A DNA stretch of 64,000 nucleotides from Bacteroidales bacterium UBA3297 (GCA_002362105.1 DETD01000024.1:1-64000), one strand, 5' to 3'. Counted from the stretch's first letter, positions 1 through 9,286 are shown. Made by a program: numbers and translations. Notes: generated from the letters alone by a model not told the origin.

Positions 1-652
1 CTTCTGTAATGAGTCCTGCTGCCTCTTTGGAGTCATGCACATTTGCACTTGTCACTGCATAGCCCGTAATTATTTTTGTCTTTTTGTCCACTTTCACATG
101 GTCCTTGTACCCATAAAAGCGTTCGCCCCGTTTCTTTACCCAACGTGCATCTATGTCCTTTTGGCATTTCTTGTGCGGTTGGTCCTTCCATAGTTCTGCA
201 CCCTTGCCTTCTTTTATCTTTTTGTTCTCTTCTTTTGTGTAGCGCTGCCTTGGCGCCACAACAAAGCTGGCATCTATCATTTTGCCTTCGTTCATTTTTA
301 TTCCCAAATCCTGCAGATGTAAGAGGAATATGTTGAAGAGCTCGTCAAACGTGCCATTCTTAGCTAACAATTCACGATATATCCAAATCGTCTTTTCATC
401 GGGAACATCCTCATAACTGCTTATGCCTATGAACTGGCGAAAACTTGTACGGTTCTTTATCTGGTACTCTGCCTGTTCGTCGCTTAGGCAGTACATTCTT
501 TGTATGAACATGACCTTTATCATCAAAACTGGGTCGATGGGACGGCGACCTGCATTCGAACGTCTGTCCTCTTTGGTCAAAACCGACTCCAGTTTTTCCC
601 TGAACATCTCGAAATCCAGACATTGAGACAACATCTCCAACGGATTGCCCAT
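1..652 (-). CDS. IS5-family transposase, C-terminus off the window edge
   Basis: The minus-strand frame is open from 769 down to base 1, with no stop. From the ATG at 652 it reads MGNPLEMLSQCLDFEMF and then a DUF772-like N-terminal domain containing RRPIDPVLMIKVMFIQRMY and VPDEKTIWIYRELL, followed by the start of the DDE nuclease domain (KMIDASFV, GYKDHVKVDKKT, YAVTSANVHDS). This pattern is typical of IS5-group (IS4/IS5 superfamily) transposases. Homologous-looking residues (SLFEEQYTINELSK) lie in frame upstream of the ATG, so the real start may be a non-ATG codon further right. The catalytic C-terminal part is not in the window, so integrity cannot be judged. The visible part has no frameshift. 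Confidence 0.85.
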   Translation of the reverse strand, partial: MGNPLEMLSQCLDFEMFREKLESVLTKEDRRSNAGRRPIDPVLMIKVMFIQRMYCLSDEQAEYQIKNRTSFRQFIGISSYEDVPDEKTIWIYRELLAKNGTFDELFNIFLLHLQDLGIKMNEGKMIDASFVVAPRQRYTKEENKKIKEGKGAELWKDQPHKKCQKDIDARWVKKRGERFYGYKDHVKVDKKTKIITGYAVTSANVHDSKEAAGLITE

Positions 653-790
653 TTTCGACAGTTCATTTATGGTGTATTGTTCTTCAAACAACGACTTGGG
701 GTGTTTTGACGATATTTCTGCATATTTTGTTGCTTTTACACTATAAATATACGCATAATTTATTAAATATCAAAACTTTAATTTATAAAA
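1..790 (-). mobile_element. IS5-family insertion sequence, right part only
   Basis: The element contains a transposase read on the minus strand and continues past the left edge of the window. Its end on the right lies somewhere between the upstream in-frame stop (770-772) and the point near 790 where leucine-rich-repeat coding sequence begins. I could not define a terminal inverted repeat because the other end is outside the window. Confidence 0.7.
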
Positions 791-1005
791 GCCCCCTTAT
801 ACAAGACGAAGCGTTTGCATACTGCGACAACCTAAAGCGCATCGATATTCCCTTGTCGGTTGAAAGTATAGAGGGGAATGGTTGTTTCATAAGCGACTCC
901 CCGAAAAAGGTCTTTATTCCCCAGATTCTAATTACAGACCAATTACAAACTGAAAATGTTGAGTTTGTTGGACGTCATGATGAAGATGAGACGGTGGATG
1001 AATAA
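790..1005 (+). pseudogene. BspA-like leucine-rich repeat protein, 3' remnant cut by the IS element
   Basis: The plus-strand frame from about 790 reads QDEAFAYCDNLKRIDIPLSV and ESIEGNGCF, which is one LRR_5/BspA-type repeat (AF-x2-C-x2-L-x2-I-x-IP-x-SV-x2-I). An acidic tail (GRHDEDETVDE) and a stop at 1003-1005 follow. No start codon or signal peptide belongs to it, and the sequence to the left is IS5. The rest of the gene was therefore displaced or removed by the insertion. Expression is unlikely. Confidence 0.6.
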
Positions 1006-1037
1006 ATACACTAGGGCTCTGTCTTATATAAACAGCC

Positions 1038-2627
1038 TTATTCCTTCACAAACCGCTCTATCTTGCAGGTGTGTTCCTTGGTCTTCTCGTCGTAGTTGAT
1101 GCCTACGAACAGCAGGTTGTCGTAATAGAGGTTGAGGGCCTCGTGGTAGTTCTTTGCCTTGATTTGCCCGAGGGCGCTCTCTGTGCTCTTGTTGTGCTTC
1201 AACTCTACCACCATTGCCGGTATGTTCGGCAGGTAAGGCACCAGCACAAGGTCGGCATAACCCTTGCCGGTCGGCAACTCTTTAATCAGCGTGTAGCGGG
1301 TGTTGGCGTAGAAGTAGGCCAGGCAGATGGCACTCTGGAAACAGTGCTCGTCGTTGTAGGTCAGCGGACTGGTGACCTCGGTGTGGGCGGCATTGAGCGC
1401 GCGGGCCACGGCCTCCTCGTTGCCGTTGATGGTATCGTCGAGCAACCGCTTCGAGGCGTTGATGACTTTCATTACCTGTGTGTAGTCGGACGAGTCCTCA
1501 ATAGAGTTGATCCACTCGATGCGGACTTCCTCGTTCGGGATGTGGCAGGTCTTGTCCTTGCGGTTGTAGCAGAGGTAGCCCAAGTGTATAAGGTACGTGA
1601 AGACATTGTCCTTCGAGTTGATGCTCTGCAGGGTGTTCTGGAATTTCAGCACGTTGACAGGCACACTCTCGCCAGAAATCATCTTGATGACGTCCTGGCG
1701 CATGCCTTCATAGTCCATCAGAATCCGTTCACGGAGTGCCTCGAACGAACCGGTCGTCAACCAGTAGTTGTCGAACTCTCCGCTAGAGAGCGTATTGATT
1801 ACCGAAAGCGGATTGCACACTTTTACGTTATCAGACATCTGGTAGCCGTCGTACCACCTCAGGCACTCGTCGAAGTCGACATGGTACTTCTCGCACAGGT
1901 CTTTCACCTCCTCTTCGGTAAAGCCAATCATGCCGGCAAACTGTCGCGGACGCAGCATGGTGTACTCCGAAAACTCGTTCAGTTTGCTCTGCACTTTGTC
2001 GCGTACAATCGGCATAATGCCGGTAATGTAGGCTAAGGCTAGGGCTGGGCGCAAAGTGGTGTCCTTAAACAGTCCGTTCAGGAAGCTGAGGTAGCTGTCG
2101 AACAAGTCTTGTGACACATTCTCGCGCACCAAAACATCGTACTCGTCAATAATGATGACGAATTTTTCGCCTAATTTAGCATAAACTTTAAGGATACACT
2201 GGTCTAGTGTGTTATTGTTACTGAACTTTAACGTTGGGAACTCCTCCTTAAACTCGCATGCCAACGCTTTGTGAATGTCCGTTAACAGATGTTTGGTTCT
2301 ATTCCCTTGTATTGACCTCTGGTACCACCCGTTCAAATCTAGTTTGATGACATTGAGCTTGTTCAAATACTTGTCATAGTCGGGCGTCTGCCCTATTTTC
2401 ATCTGGCTGAAAATGGAGCGGGTGTCGCACCCTTTCGAGTAGTAGGCCGAAATCAAGTTGCCCACCATACTCTTTCCGAAACGGCGCGGACGCGACATGC
2501 AGATAAAGTTGCCCTGTGTGCAGGCAAGTTTGTTTAACTCTGCCAACACTAGTGATTTGTCTACATATATTTCTGAGTTCAATCCTAGTTGAAACGCATC
2601 AGCGTTCGGATTCAAATACAAGCCCAT
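1038..2627 (-). CDS. AAA-ATPase-like / PD-(D/E)XK nuclease-like protein (PF09820/PF08011 type)
   Basis: This 529-residue protein has the architecture of a family found in many copies in Bacteroidetes. The N-terminal predicted AAA-ATPase domain has a degenerate P-loop (MSRPRRFGKSMVGNL, about residues 44-58) and a Walker-B-like FVIIIDEYDVLV near residue 160. A C-terminal PD-(D/E)XK nuclease-like domain has the motifs GYADLVLVPY and MVVELKH. The biological role of the family is not established; roles in mobile-element or defence biology have been suggested. It is a single gene, convergent with the IS/LRR remnant, with its start near 2627 preceded by a GGAGG-like site. Length matches the family and no lesion is visible. 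Confidence 0.85.
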   Translation of the reverse strand: MGLYLNPNADAFQLGLNSEIYVDKSLVLAELNKLACTQGNFICMSRPRRFGKSMVGNLISAYYSKGCDTRSIFSQMKIGQTPDYDKYLNKLNVIKLDLNGWYQRSIQGNRTKHLLTDIHKALACEFKEEFPTLKFSNNNTLDQCILKVYAKLGEKFVIIIDEYDVLVRENVSQDLFDSYLSFLNGLFKDTTLRPALALAYITGIMPIVRDKVQSKLNEFSEYTMLRPRQFAGMIGFTEEEVKDLCEKYHVDFDECLRWYDGYQMSDNVKVCNPLSVINTLSSGEFDNYWLTTGSFEALRERILMDYEGMRQDVIKMISGESVPVNVLKFQNTLQSINSKDNVFTYLIHLGYLCYNRKDKTCHIPNEEVRIEWINSIEDSSDYTQVMKVINASKRLLDDTINGNEEAVARALNAAHTEVTSPLTYNDEHCFQSAICLAYFYANTRYTLIKELPTGKGYADLVLVPYLPNIPAMVVELKHNKSTESALGQIKAKNYHEALNLYYDNLLFVGINYDEKTKEHTCKIERFVKE

Positions 2628-2920
2628 GGTGCCTCCTTTTCTTATACTACAAAGTTAGCAATTAAGCGGTAACAAAGCAACTGCTATTGTATGAGGGCAA
2701 AACTCGTATTATAAATCTTTTGTGAAGTTTTTTGTCAGTCTCCACAATTTCAACCAAACATAAATGTGCACAAAATTTTTATAGGTAACTTTTTTTGTTT
2801 TATTGAAAAAAACTTATAATTTAGCACTGTTTAAAATTGATATTTGTTGAGATTAGAAATTAAACACGATTTTTTTTGAAAAATCATACAATTATTATTT
2901 AAACCAAAATTTCAGTTATT
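2628..2920. other. AT-rich divergent intergenic region
   Basis: This stretch separates the minus-strand ATPase gene from the plus-strand secreted-protein genes and must hold both promoters. I see no hairpin, repeat or RNA gene in it, and no perfect TAnnTTTG box with a well-spaced TTG. Confidence 0.5.
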
Positions 2921-3379
2921 ATGAAGAAAATAATAGGAACATGTCTTTTATTGACGACTCTGTATTCCCATGCTGGTACAAAGTATATGACAGTGGAGCA
3001 AAAAACAGGTGAGAAGTTCAGTTTCCTCCTTGCCAACAAGCCCATTGTTACTTACGAGAACGATGAATTAGTTGTAAATGGTTCTGGAAGTAGTTTTGTA
3101 ATTGATGACTTAAAAAACTTCTATTTTACTGATGAAGATCATACTGGGGTCGCAAACCAAACTACTGACGTATTGAGTGTGGTAAAAACAGACGAGAACA
3201 CCATTCGTGTGGAGAATGCAGCTGCAGGAGTTGCCGTAAAACTGGTAAATGCAAGCGGTTCTGTTGTCGCCACCTGCACAACCGACCAAAATGGTGCTGC
3301 TTCTCTTTCGTTCCCAAAACAAACCGGCGTGTACGTCCTGACCATAGGGAACAACTCGTTTAAAGTGGTCCGTAATTAA
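2921..3379 (+). CDS. Small secreted protein with T9SS-like C-terminal sorting domain
   Basis: This 152-residue protein starts with a signal peptide (MKKIIGTCLLLTTLYSHAG). Next comes a module of about 50 residues (KYMTVEQKTGEKFSF ... VTYENDELVV ... DDLKNFYFTD), then a C-terminal domain ending TGVYVLTIGNNSFKVVRN, which resembles type A type IX secretion sorting domains. It has two paralogues in the window (17270-17740 and 62211-62681) with the same order of parts. Like them, it lies directly upstream of a larger secreted protein in the same orientation (20 bases before the ATG at 3399). Function is unknown. Secretion and surface anchoring are inferred from the two end domains. Confidence 0.75.
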   Translation: MKKIIGTCLLLTTLYSHAGTKYMTVEQKTGEKFSFLLANKPIVTYENDELVVNGSGSSFVIDDLKNFYFTDEDHTGVANQTTDVLSVVKTDENTIRVENAAAGVAVKLVNASGSVVATCTTDQNGAASLSFPKQTGVYVLTIGNNSFKVVRN

Positions 3380-3398
3380 CATTTAGAGGTTGAAAAAT

Positions 3399-4907
3399 AT
3401 GAAAAAGACTATAATATCTTTAGTTGCTTTAGCAGCGGTGGCATCTGTTGCTAATGCAGCGACTAATATGTGCGTGAAAACCGATGACGGCAAAGTAATC
3501 CGCTATGCTGTTGATTATATATCGGAAGTGTTTTACCGCAATGGCGTGAGCGAGACCGGACAGATTGACGGCTATGCCTATGTTGATCTTGATTTGCCAA
3601 GTGGCACTAAGTGGGCAACTTATAATGTAGGTGCTACTAACATTGGTGAAATTGGCGGTTATTTTGCCTGGGGTGAGACAAATGCAAAAACTACTTATTC
3701 GCTGACAAACTACCGGTGGAACAATGTTGAAACCGATGAACAATACACAAAGTACAACAGTACGAAAGATTATAAGTTGGTACTTGAGGCTGAAGACGAT
3801 GCTGCCACCACAATTTGGGGCGATAATTGGCGTATGCCTACAATTGATGAACTCAGCGAATTGAGGGATGGCTGCTATTGGGAAAGTACCGATAACTTCA
3901 ACGGTACGGGTGTTGCAGGACTTGTAGGTACCAGTAAAAACAACTTCAACACTATCTTCCTGCCTGCCTCTGGTTTCTATAATGAAGATAGTCTTTACGA
4001 ATTTGGTGAAAAAGCCTGCTATTGGACAGCGGAGCTTAGCGGTGCCGATTTGTTCGACTATGCTGGTAGCCTGCAACAATTATGGATTGAAAACCAAGTA
4101 CGTTTCTACGGCAACAACATTCGTGCGGTGGCTGTAAACAAAAAGAGCTACACCGTCAGATTTTTCAATGCCGACAGTACCCTTTTCGAAAGCCAGGTTG
4201 TTGAAGAAGGCAAAACTGCCGTTACAGTTAACCCTCCGGTTCTGAAAGGATACTACTTTAGCAAATGGAGCGATTCTTCCTTCACTAGAGTTGTAAAGGA
4301 CATGGACGTATACGCCGTGTATCAAAAAAATGAGACGGTTAGCGGTGTAGTTGACAATCATGAATATGTCGATTTGGGTTTGAGCGTGAAGTGGGCAACC
4401 TGCAACGTGGGCGCTACAAGCGTATGCGATTACGGTAACTACTATGCTTGGGGAGAGACTGAGCCTAGAATAGATGGCGCACCGTATAAATGGACGTACG
4501 TCCAAGGCCATGACAAATATTCCAAGTACAACACTACCGACCTAAAGACCGTTTTGGATGCTGAAGACGATGCTGCAACCGTAAACTGGGGTGAAGGTTG
4601 GAGAATGCCAACCAACGAAGAACTGACTGAGCTGATTCTTGGGTGCTCTTGGGAGTGGACCAACAACTTCAAAAATTCGGGTATATCTGGTCAAATTGGT
4701 ACAAGCAAGAAGAACGGAAACATCATCTTCCTACCAGCTGCTGGCACCAACAACGGTTATAGAGTCGGGGAAACCGGTGGTTACTGGTCCTCTTCTTCAA
4801 ACAATACTTACGCTTTCAATATGGGCTTTTACAGCACATATTTCAACTACAACGACAACGTTTCCAACCGACCAATTGGCGATTCTGTACGCGCGGTTGT
4901 GAAATAA
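3399..4907 (+). CDS. Secreted protein with two FISUMP-type domains and an InlB-like repeat
   Basis: The chosen ATG at 3399 gives a clean signal peptide (MKKTIISLVALAAVASVANA); the frame is open 9 bases earlier from a TTG. After a short N-terminal module (MCVKTDDGKVIRYAVDYIS) come two copies of a domain of about 180 residues with the marks YVDL-LPSGTKWATYNVGA, FAWGET, WRMPT-x-EL and IFLPA-G. This is the Fibrobacter succinogenes major paralogous (TIGR02145, DUF1566-like) pattern. Between them is an InlB-B-type repeat (YTVRFFNADSTLFESQVVEEG ... KWSD ... VYAVYQ). The role is probably a surface or extracellular structural or binding protein; no catalytic residues are evident. It is the middle gene of a three-gene set with 2921-3379 and 4964-5743. 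Confidence 0.8.
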   Translation: MKKTIISLVALAAVASVANAATNMCVKTDDGKVIRYAVDYISEVFYRNGVSETGQIDGYAYVDLDLPSGTKWATYNVGATNIGEIGGYFAWGETNAKTTYSLTNYRWNNVETDEQYTKYNSTKDYKLVLEAEDDAATTIWGDNWRMPTIDELSELRDGCYWESTDNFNGTGVAGLVGTSKNNFNTIFLPASGFYNEDSLYEFGEKACYWTAELSGADLFDYAGSLQQLWIENQVRFYGNNIRAVAVNKKSYTVRFFNADSTLFESQVVEEGKTAVTVNPPVLKGYYFSKWSDSSFTRVVKDMDVYAVYQKNETVSGVVDNHEYVDLGLSVKWATCNVGATSVCDYGNYYAWGETEPRIDGAPYKWTYVQGHDKYSKYNTTDLKTVLDAEDDAATVNWGEGWRMPTNEELTELILGCSWEWTNNFKNSGISGQIGTSKKNGNIIFLPAAGTNNGYRVGETGGYWSSSSNNTYAFNMGFYSTYFNYNDNVSNRPIGDSVRAVVK

Positions 4908-4963
4908 GTTTAATTGAGCGCCTCCCCTTACAGGAGACGATGGAAATTTAAAATTTGATAGAT

Positions 4964-5743
4964 ATGAGAAAAACAATAATATCGATAATGGCCTTGGCAT
5001 CGTTGTCTTTTTTTGCAAATGCCGCCAATTTTATGGTTGTGAAGACTGCCGATGGCACTGAAGATGTATACGAAATGAAACACGTCACCGAAATGTATTA
5101 CGAGGAGGTGGACGATGCGACTACTGAGCAGGGTGTTTCCGTAAACGGTAAAGTAGGCGAATACACTTATGTTGACCTATATTTGCCAAGTGGCACCAAG
5201 TGGGCCACATACAACGTAGGCGCAAATAATCCTACCGAAGTGGGTGACTTGTTCGCATGGGGTGAGACAAACTCGAAAAAAAACTACGGTTTGTCTAATT
5301 ATAAATGGTTTGATGCTTCTGCTAAAAAATACACCAAATATGGCTATTTAAATGGTGATATGGTTAGTGCAGGTGGCTGGCAAATGGAATATGCGGGTGT
5401 CAGCTGTGTTGAAGACTACCTATATTACCTAGAAGACGAAGACGATGTAGCGAAAGTAAGTTGGGGCAATGGCTGGAGAATGCCTACATCTACTGAACAA
5501 AAAGAGTTGCTTGAAGGTTGTGTATGGAAACTGACAGCCAACTTCAACGGCAGTGGTATTGCGGGGCTTGTTGGAAAAAGCAAAAAGAACGGTAATATCA
5601 TTTTCTTGCCCGATGCCAATGGCTACTGGTCGTCGAACCTCGACACTTCAAGGCCTTCCGACGCAGTTTACATCAACAATGACAAGGAACTCGTTCGTGG
5701 AAGTCGTTCCGTGGGCAGATTTGTTCGTGCGGTGGTTAAATAG
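4964..5743 (+). CDS. Secreted FISUMP-domain protein
   Basis: The ATG at 4964 gives a signal peptide (MRKTIISIMALASLSFFANA), nearly the same as that of the upstream gene. The N-terminal module follows (MVVKTADGTEDVYEMKHVTE), then one FISUMP/DUF1566-like domain (YVDLYLPSGTKWATYNVGA, FAWGET, WGNGWRMPTSTEQKELL, IIFLPDANGYWSS). The 259-residue protein looks like a single-domain paralogue of the preceding gene, probably from tandem duplication. It is last in the set, with a terminator hairpin 20 bases after the stop. Function is unknown; secretion is well supported. Confidence 0.8.
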   Translation: MRKTIISIMALASLSFFANAANFMVVKTADGTEDVYEMKHVTEMYYEEVDDATTEQGVSVNGKVGEYTYVDLYLPSGTKWATYNVGANNPTEVGDLFAWGETNSKKNYGLSNYKWFDASAKKYTKYGYLNGDMVSAGGWQMEYAGVSCVEDYLYYLEDEDDVAKVSWGNGWRMPTSTEQKELLEGCVWKLTANFNGSGIAGLVGKSKKNGNIIFLPDANGYWSSNLDTSRPSDAVYINNDKELVRGSRSVGRFVRAVVK

Positions 5744-5764
5744 AACAAACAGGTATAACTAAAG

Positions 5765-5797
5765 AAGCGGGCATATCAGAACGATATGTCCGCTTTT
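5765..5797 (+). terminator. Rho-independent terminator of the 2921-5743 gene set
   Basis: A 13-bp stem (5765-5777 with 5783-5795, one G-T pair) has a 5-base loop and is followed by T residues. It lies 22 bases after the stop of the last gene. Confidence 0.85.
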
Positions 5798-5812
5798 CAT
5801 ATATATGAACAT

Positions 5813-5845
5813 AAAAAAGCAGGCCTGTTTTAGACCTGCTTTTTT
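5813..5845 (-). terminator. Terminator of the minus-strand aminotransferase operon
   Basis: AAAAAAGCAGG (5813-5823) pairs with CCTGCTTTTTT (5835-5845). The poly-T tail on the minus strand follows the stop of the 5866-7176 gene by about 20 bases. The hairpin could work in both directions. Confidence 0.8.
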
Positions 5846-5865
5846 GTATGGCTAAACTTTGGAAA

Positions 5866-7176
5866 TTAGTGGTTTTTCTTGAAGGCCTCAATACGCTCCT
5901 TAAAGAGAGGCTCCTGTTCCTTCTTAAAGAAAGAAGTACAAATGCGAACACCCTGCTCGTTCGAGCCCATCGTGTCAAGTGGGAACACCGCTATACCGTA
6001 GTACATTAGCTCACGGGTAAGCTGTAAGTCGTCCATACCCGGATATTGCACAGTAAAATAAAAACCATCGGCCAAAGGCGCACCCATATCGTTGTCGTAA
6101 ACCAAGTAGAAGTTGTTTGCAAGCAGAACTTCCTTCATAAACTTGGCACGGCGGCCATATTCCTTTACATCGTCGAGGAAGTTGTATTTGCCGTCGCAAG
6201 CAGCTTCCATAAGTGCCGACATAGCATGCTGAACACTATGTGTAGTCCCACTCGAAAGGGTGTACATCAGGCGGTTGCAGAAGAAGTTTCCAAACTCGCC
6301 AACGCCAAACTTGTCAGCTAACGGCTTATAGACCCTTTTATAGAGTTTGTTGCTAATGCAGGTTACACCTATACGTTGGCCAGCATAAGAGAAGGCCTTC
6401 GAACCTGAAATCCAGAGCACATAGTTGTCGGTATATTTGGCAACTGTTGCCTGGTAAGGATCTTGGTACGGATGTGACAAATCGCGGCGGAAGTCCATTG
6501 CAAAATAGGCCAAATCTTCCAACACAATCACATCGTACTTGTCGGCCAAACCTGCAATTCCCTTCAATTCCTCGTCGGTGAAACAAACCCACGAAGGGTT
6601 GTTAGGATTAGAGTAGACAATGCTGTTGATGTTACCTTCCGACATCATCTCGTCTAATTTTTTGATGAGTTTATCACCACGAAAATCGTGAATATCTAAA
6701 CCAACGTGCTTTAAACCTATTACGTCGCATTGGGTAGTCTGCACCGGGAAACCAGGCTGGATAAACAGCACAGTATCTTTAGCCGTGTTAGCTGTAGCAT
6801 GGTGTATTGCCATAAAGGTTGCGAATGTACCCTGCATACTACCTGCTGTAGCTACGCAGCAAAGAGGGTCAATATCGATACCAATGAAAGCCTTGACAAA
6901 TTGCGAAGCAGCGCTTTTAAGGCGGGGAATACCCCCGTTTGGAGGGTAAATTGTTGCACAACCGTTTGCTAAAGCTTCTTGTTCGGCCTTAAGGGCTATT
7001 TCAGATGGTTTAAGGCCAGGCACGCCCATTTCAAGGTGTATGATAGGCTGACCTGTTTTCTCTTCCAGCAAACGCGAAAGAGCCTGTATGTCGCGAATGG
7101 TTGCGCTTGAAAAATCGCCTAACGCCATACTGTTTATGGCATCGGTTACTGTCTGATAGTCTAATGGAGTATTCAA
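5866..7176 (-). CDS. PLP-dependent class I/II aminotransferase
   Basis: This is a 436-residue fold-type I aminotransferase. The visible marks are YPPNGGIPRLK (substrate/cofactor loop), SNPNNPSWV, and the PLP-lysine segment WISGSKAFSYAGQRIGV (Lys about 260). It lies directly downstream of an omega-amidase gene. Glutamine transaminases commonly pair with omega-amidase, because the amidase removes the alpha-ketoglutaramate product and drives transamination forward. With IorAB and the CoA ligase further upstream in the operon, transamination of aromatic amino acids or methionine to 2-oxo acids is the likely role. Substrate specificity is inferred from context only. It is the last gene before a terminator. 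Confidence 0.85.
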   Translation of the reverse strand: MNTPLDYQTVTDAINSMALGDFSSATIRDIQALSRLLEEKTGQPIIHLEMGVPGLKPSEIALKAEQEALANGCATIYPPNGGIPRLKSAASQFVKAFIGIDIDPLCCVATAGSMQGTFATFMAIHHATANTAKDTVLFIQPGFPVQTTQCDVIGLKHVGLDIHDFRGDKLIKKLDEMMSEGNINSIVYSNPNNPSWVCFTDEELKGIAGLADKYDVIVLEDLAYFAMDFRRDLSHPYQDPYQATVAKYTDNYVLWISGSKAFSYAGQRIGVTCISNKLYKRVYKPLADKFGVGEFGNFFCNRLMYTLSSGTTHSVQHAMSALMEAACDGKYNFLDDVKEYGRRAKFMKEVLLANNFYLVYDNDMGAPLADGFYFTVQYPGMDDLQLTRELMYYGIAVFPLDTMGSNEQGVRICTSFFKKEQEPLFKERIEAFKKNH

Positions 7177-7207
7177 TTGAATATAAATTTTGTATTGAAA
7201 ACGTATT

Positions 7208-7957
7208 TTAAACGTCTCTGTCTTTTAGAACTGGAAATTTCTTGCGGAAAGCGTTTAACTTTTCCATATCGAGTTCAACGGTAATGGCCGTTTCCTCGCC
7301 TGCCCCGCATACTGCAACGTCTCTGCCGTATGCGTCGATGCACTGCGTACCACCGCTGTATTCGCAAACAGGGTCTTTCCCTACGCGGTTCACGCCACAC
7401 ACATAGCACTGGTTCTCAATAGCCCTTGCGTGCAACAGCGTGTTCCATGCGCCCAACCGCACAATAGGCCAACTGGCCACAACCAGCAGGCAGTCGTAGT
7501 CTTCGTGGTTGCGCAACCATACGGGAAACCGTAGGTCATAGCACACCGAAAGCATAAAACGGACACCGCAGTGTTCCACCACAACCCTTTCGGTTCCAGC
7601 TGTATAGCGTTTATCTTCGCCCCCATAGGTAAACAGGTGCCGTTTGTCGTAAAACACCTCCGTCCCATCGGGTTTCACAAAGTAAAAACGGTTGCAGTTG
7701 CCTTTCTCTGTAGAAACGGCCACCGAACCAGCAATTGCCGCGTTGAGCAATTGGGCGGTCTGCCTCATCCAAGCCAATGTTTCACCACCATTGTTTTCGG
7801 CCGCGCCAGAAGGCTCGGCAATAAAACCCGTGCTGAACATTTCGGGCAGGACATACAGGTCGCTTTTCGGAAGCCTTGTAAGGGCTTCCCCCGCCCGCTT
7901 CAAATTTTCGGCGGGGTTTCCCCATACAATATCGCGCTGCAACAGAGTAATCTTCAC
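7208..7957 (-). CDS. Omega-amidase (YafV/NIT2-like nitrilase family)
   Basis: This 249-residue carbon-nitrogen hydrolase has the full Glu-Lys-Cys triad in the usual contexts: LPEMFSTGF (Glu39), YDKRHLF (Lys105) and SVCYDLRFPVW (Cys139). This signature is typical of omega-amidases, which hydrolyse alpha-ketoglutaramate or alpha-ketosuccinamate to the 2-oxo acid and ammonia. It is cytoplasmic (no signal peptide). It lies 12 bases downstream of the CoA ligase gene and 31 bases upstream of the aminotransferase gene, which supports a transaminase/omega-amidase pair. Confidence 0.88.
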   Translation of the reverse strand: MKITLLQRDIVWGNPAENLKRAGEALTRLPKSDLYVLPEMFSTGFIAEPSGAAENNGGETLAWMRQTAQLLNAAIAGSVAVSTEKGNCNRFYFVKPDGTEVFYDKRHLFTYGGEDKRYTAGTERVVVEHCGVRFMLSVCYDLRFPVWLRNHEDYDCLLVVASWPIVRLGAWNTLLHARAIENQCYVCGVNRVGKDPVCEYSGGTQCIDAYGRDVAVCGAGEETAITVELDMEKLNAFRKKFPVLKDRDV

Positions 7958-7969
7958 AACCAGCCGGTT

Positions 7970-9286
7970 TTATTGGTAAACTTTGCGGAGGTCCTTAACT
8001 CTGACAGCCTTACCCTCAGATTGAGGAAGTGTGCCGGCAACAAGCAGGTGAATGCGCGGAGTTAGCAGAATCTCGTCTTTCAGAGCACGGCATACCGCTT
8101 TTTCCAAATCTTTCAACTGGTTGTCTGTCAACCCTTCTTTTGCGAGTTCAACATCAACAGTCATGTTGTCGTTGTCGTTGTCGGTTGTAAGGGTAATGAG
8201 GTAGTTACTGCTGAGTTCCGGATAGTTCAACAAAATTTTTTCAATCTGAATTGGGAAGATGTTCACACCACGGAGAACCATCATATCGTCACTTCTACCT
8301 TTCATACGGTCGAGGCGGATGTGTTTTCTACCACACGGACAGTCGCCTGGCAATACACGGGTAAGATCGCGGGTGCGGTAACGCAGCAAAGGCATAGCCT
8401 CGCGGTTAAGAGTGGTAAGCACCAATTCGCCAATTTGTCCGTCTGGAACTGGCTCCAACGTCTCAGGGTCTACAATTTCTACAATATAGTAGTCTTCCCA
8501 GAAATGAAGTCCATTCTGTTCTTTACATTCAAACGCCACACCAGGGCCGCACATTTCACTCATACCAAACGAGTTGTACGCCTTTACGCCGAACATATCT
8601 TCAATACGTTTGCGCTGTTCCTCGGTGTGTGGTTCCGCACCAATAGCAAAGACTTTCAGTTTGGTATCTTTGCGTGGGTCTACACCTTCCTGCTCCATTA
8701 CTTCGTGCAGACGGGTAAGGTAGCTAGGGATGGCGTGGATAGCGGTGGTACCGAAATCTTTAATGAACTTAATCTGGCGGAGCGAGTTACCGGCAGCTGC
8801 AGGAACAGTAAGCATGCCCAAACGTTCCGCACCATACTGGAAGCCCAAACCTCCAGTAAACATACCATAACCCGACGAGTTTTGGAACACGTCGTCTGGT
8901 CTCAGGCCGACCATCCAAAGACAACGGGCAACTGCGTTTGCCCATTCGTCCAAGTCTTTTTGGGTGTGAAGAATAACGGTCGGATTACCAGTGGTTCCGC
9001 TACTAGAGTGAAGACGCACACATTCTGACAATGGCACACTGGCCAGTCCGAACGGATAAGTGTCGCGCAAGTCCTGCTTCGTAGTGAAAGGAATCTTGCG
9101 GACATCGTCAAGTGTCTTTATATCTTCTGGTTTTAGGCCAGCCTCTTCGAAACGTTTTTTATAAAACGGAGAGTTCATACAGTGGCGCACTGTCTTCTGC
9201 AAGCGCTCTAACTGTAACTTCTTGATCTCCTCTCGAGACATCGTCTCGATTTCAGGATTGAAATATTCAGAATTGTTGATCGCCAT
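7970..9286 (-). CDS. paaK: Phenylacetate-CoA ligase family protein (AMP-forming)
   Basis: This 438-residue adenylate-forming enzyme has the PaaK-type phosphate loop LHSSSGTTGNPTV, the AMP-binding region YNSFGMSEMCGPGVAFEC, and a C-terminal lid domain with RSDDMMVLRGVNIFP. Length and motifs match phenylacetate-CoA ligases. In anaerobic Bacteroidales and archaea, PaaK-like ligases often accompany IorAB and interconvert arylacetates and arylacetyl-CoA. The direction is not given by sequence. It is 80 bases downstream of iorB in the same orientation, probably one transcript. Confidence 0.85.
   Translation of the reverse strand: MAINNSEYFNPEIETMSREEIKKLQLERLQKTVRHCMNSPFYKKRFEEAGLKPEDIKTLDDVRKIPFTTKQDLRDTYPFGLASVPLSECVRLHSSSGTTGNPTVILHTQKDLDEWANAVARCLWMVGLRPDDVFQNSSGYGMFTGGLGFQYGAERLGMLTVPAAAGNSLRQIKFIKDFGTTAIHAIPSYLTRLHEVMEQEGVDPRKDTKLKVFAIGAEPHTEEQRKRIEDMFGVKAYNSFGMSEMCGPGVAFECKEQNGLHFWEDYYIVEIVDPETLEPVPDGQIGELVLTTLNREAMPLLRYRTRDLTRVLPGDCPCGRKHIRLDRMKGRSDDMMVLRGVNIFPIQIEKILLNYPELSSNYLITLTTDNDNDNMTVDVELAKEGLTDNQLKDLEKAVCRALKDEILLTPRIHLLVAGTLPQSEGKAVRVKDLRKVYQ

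Noticed and set aside
1071..2036. Long plus-strand open frame (321 codons)
   Set aside because: It is antisense to the well-supported AAA-ATPase/PD-(D/E)XK gene; the translation is Val/Leu-rich with no domain, an effect of codon bias on the other strand.
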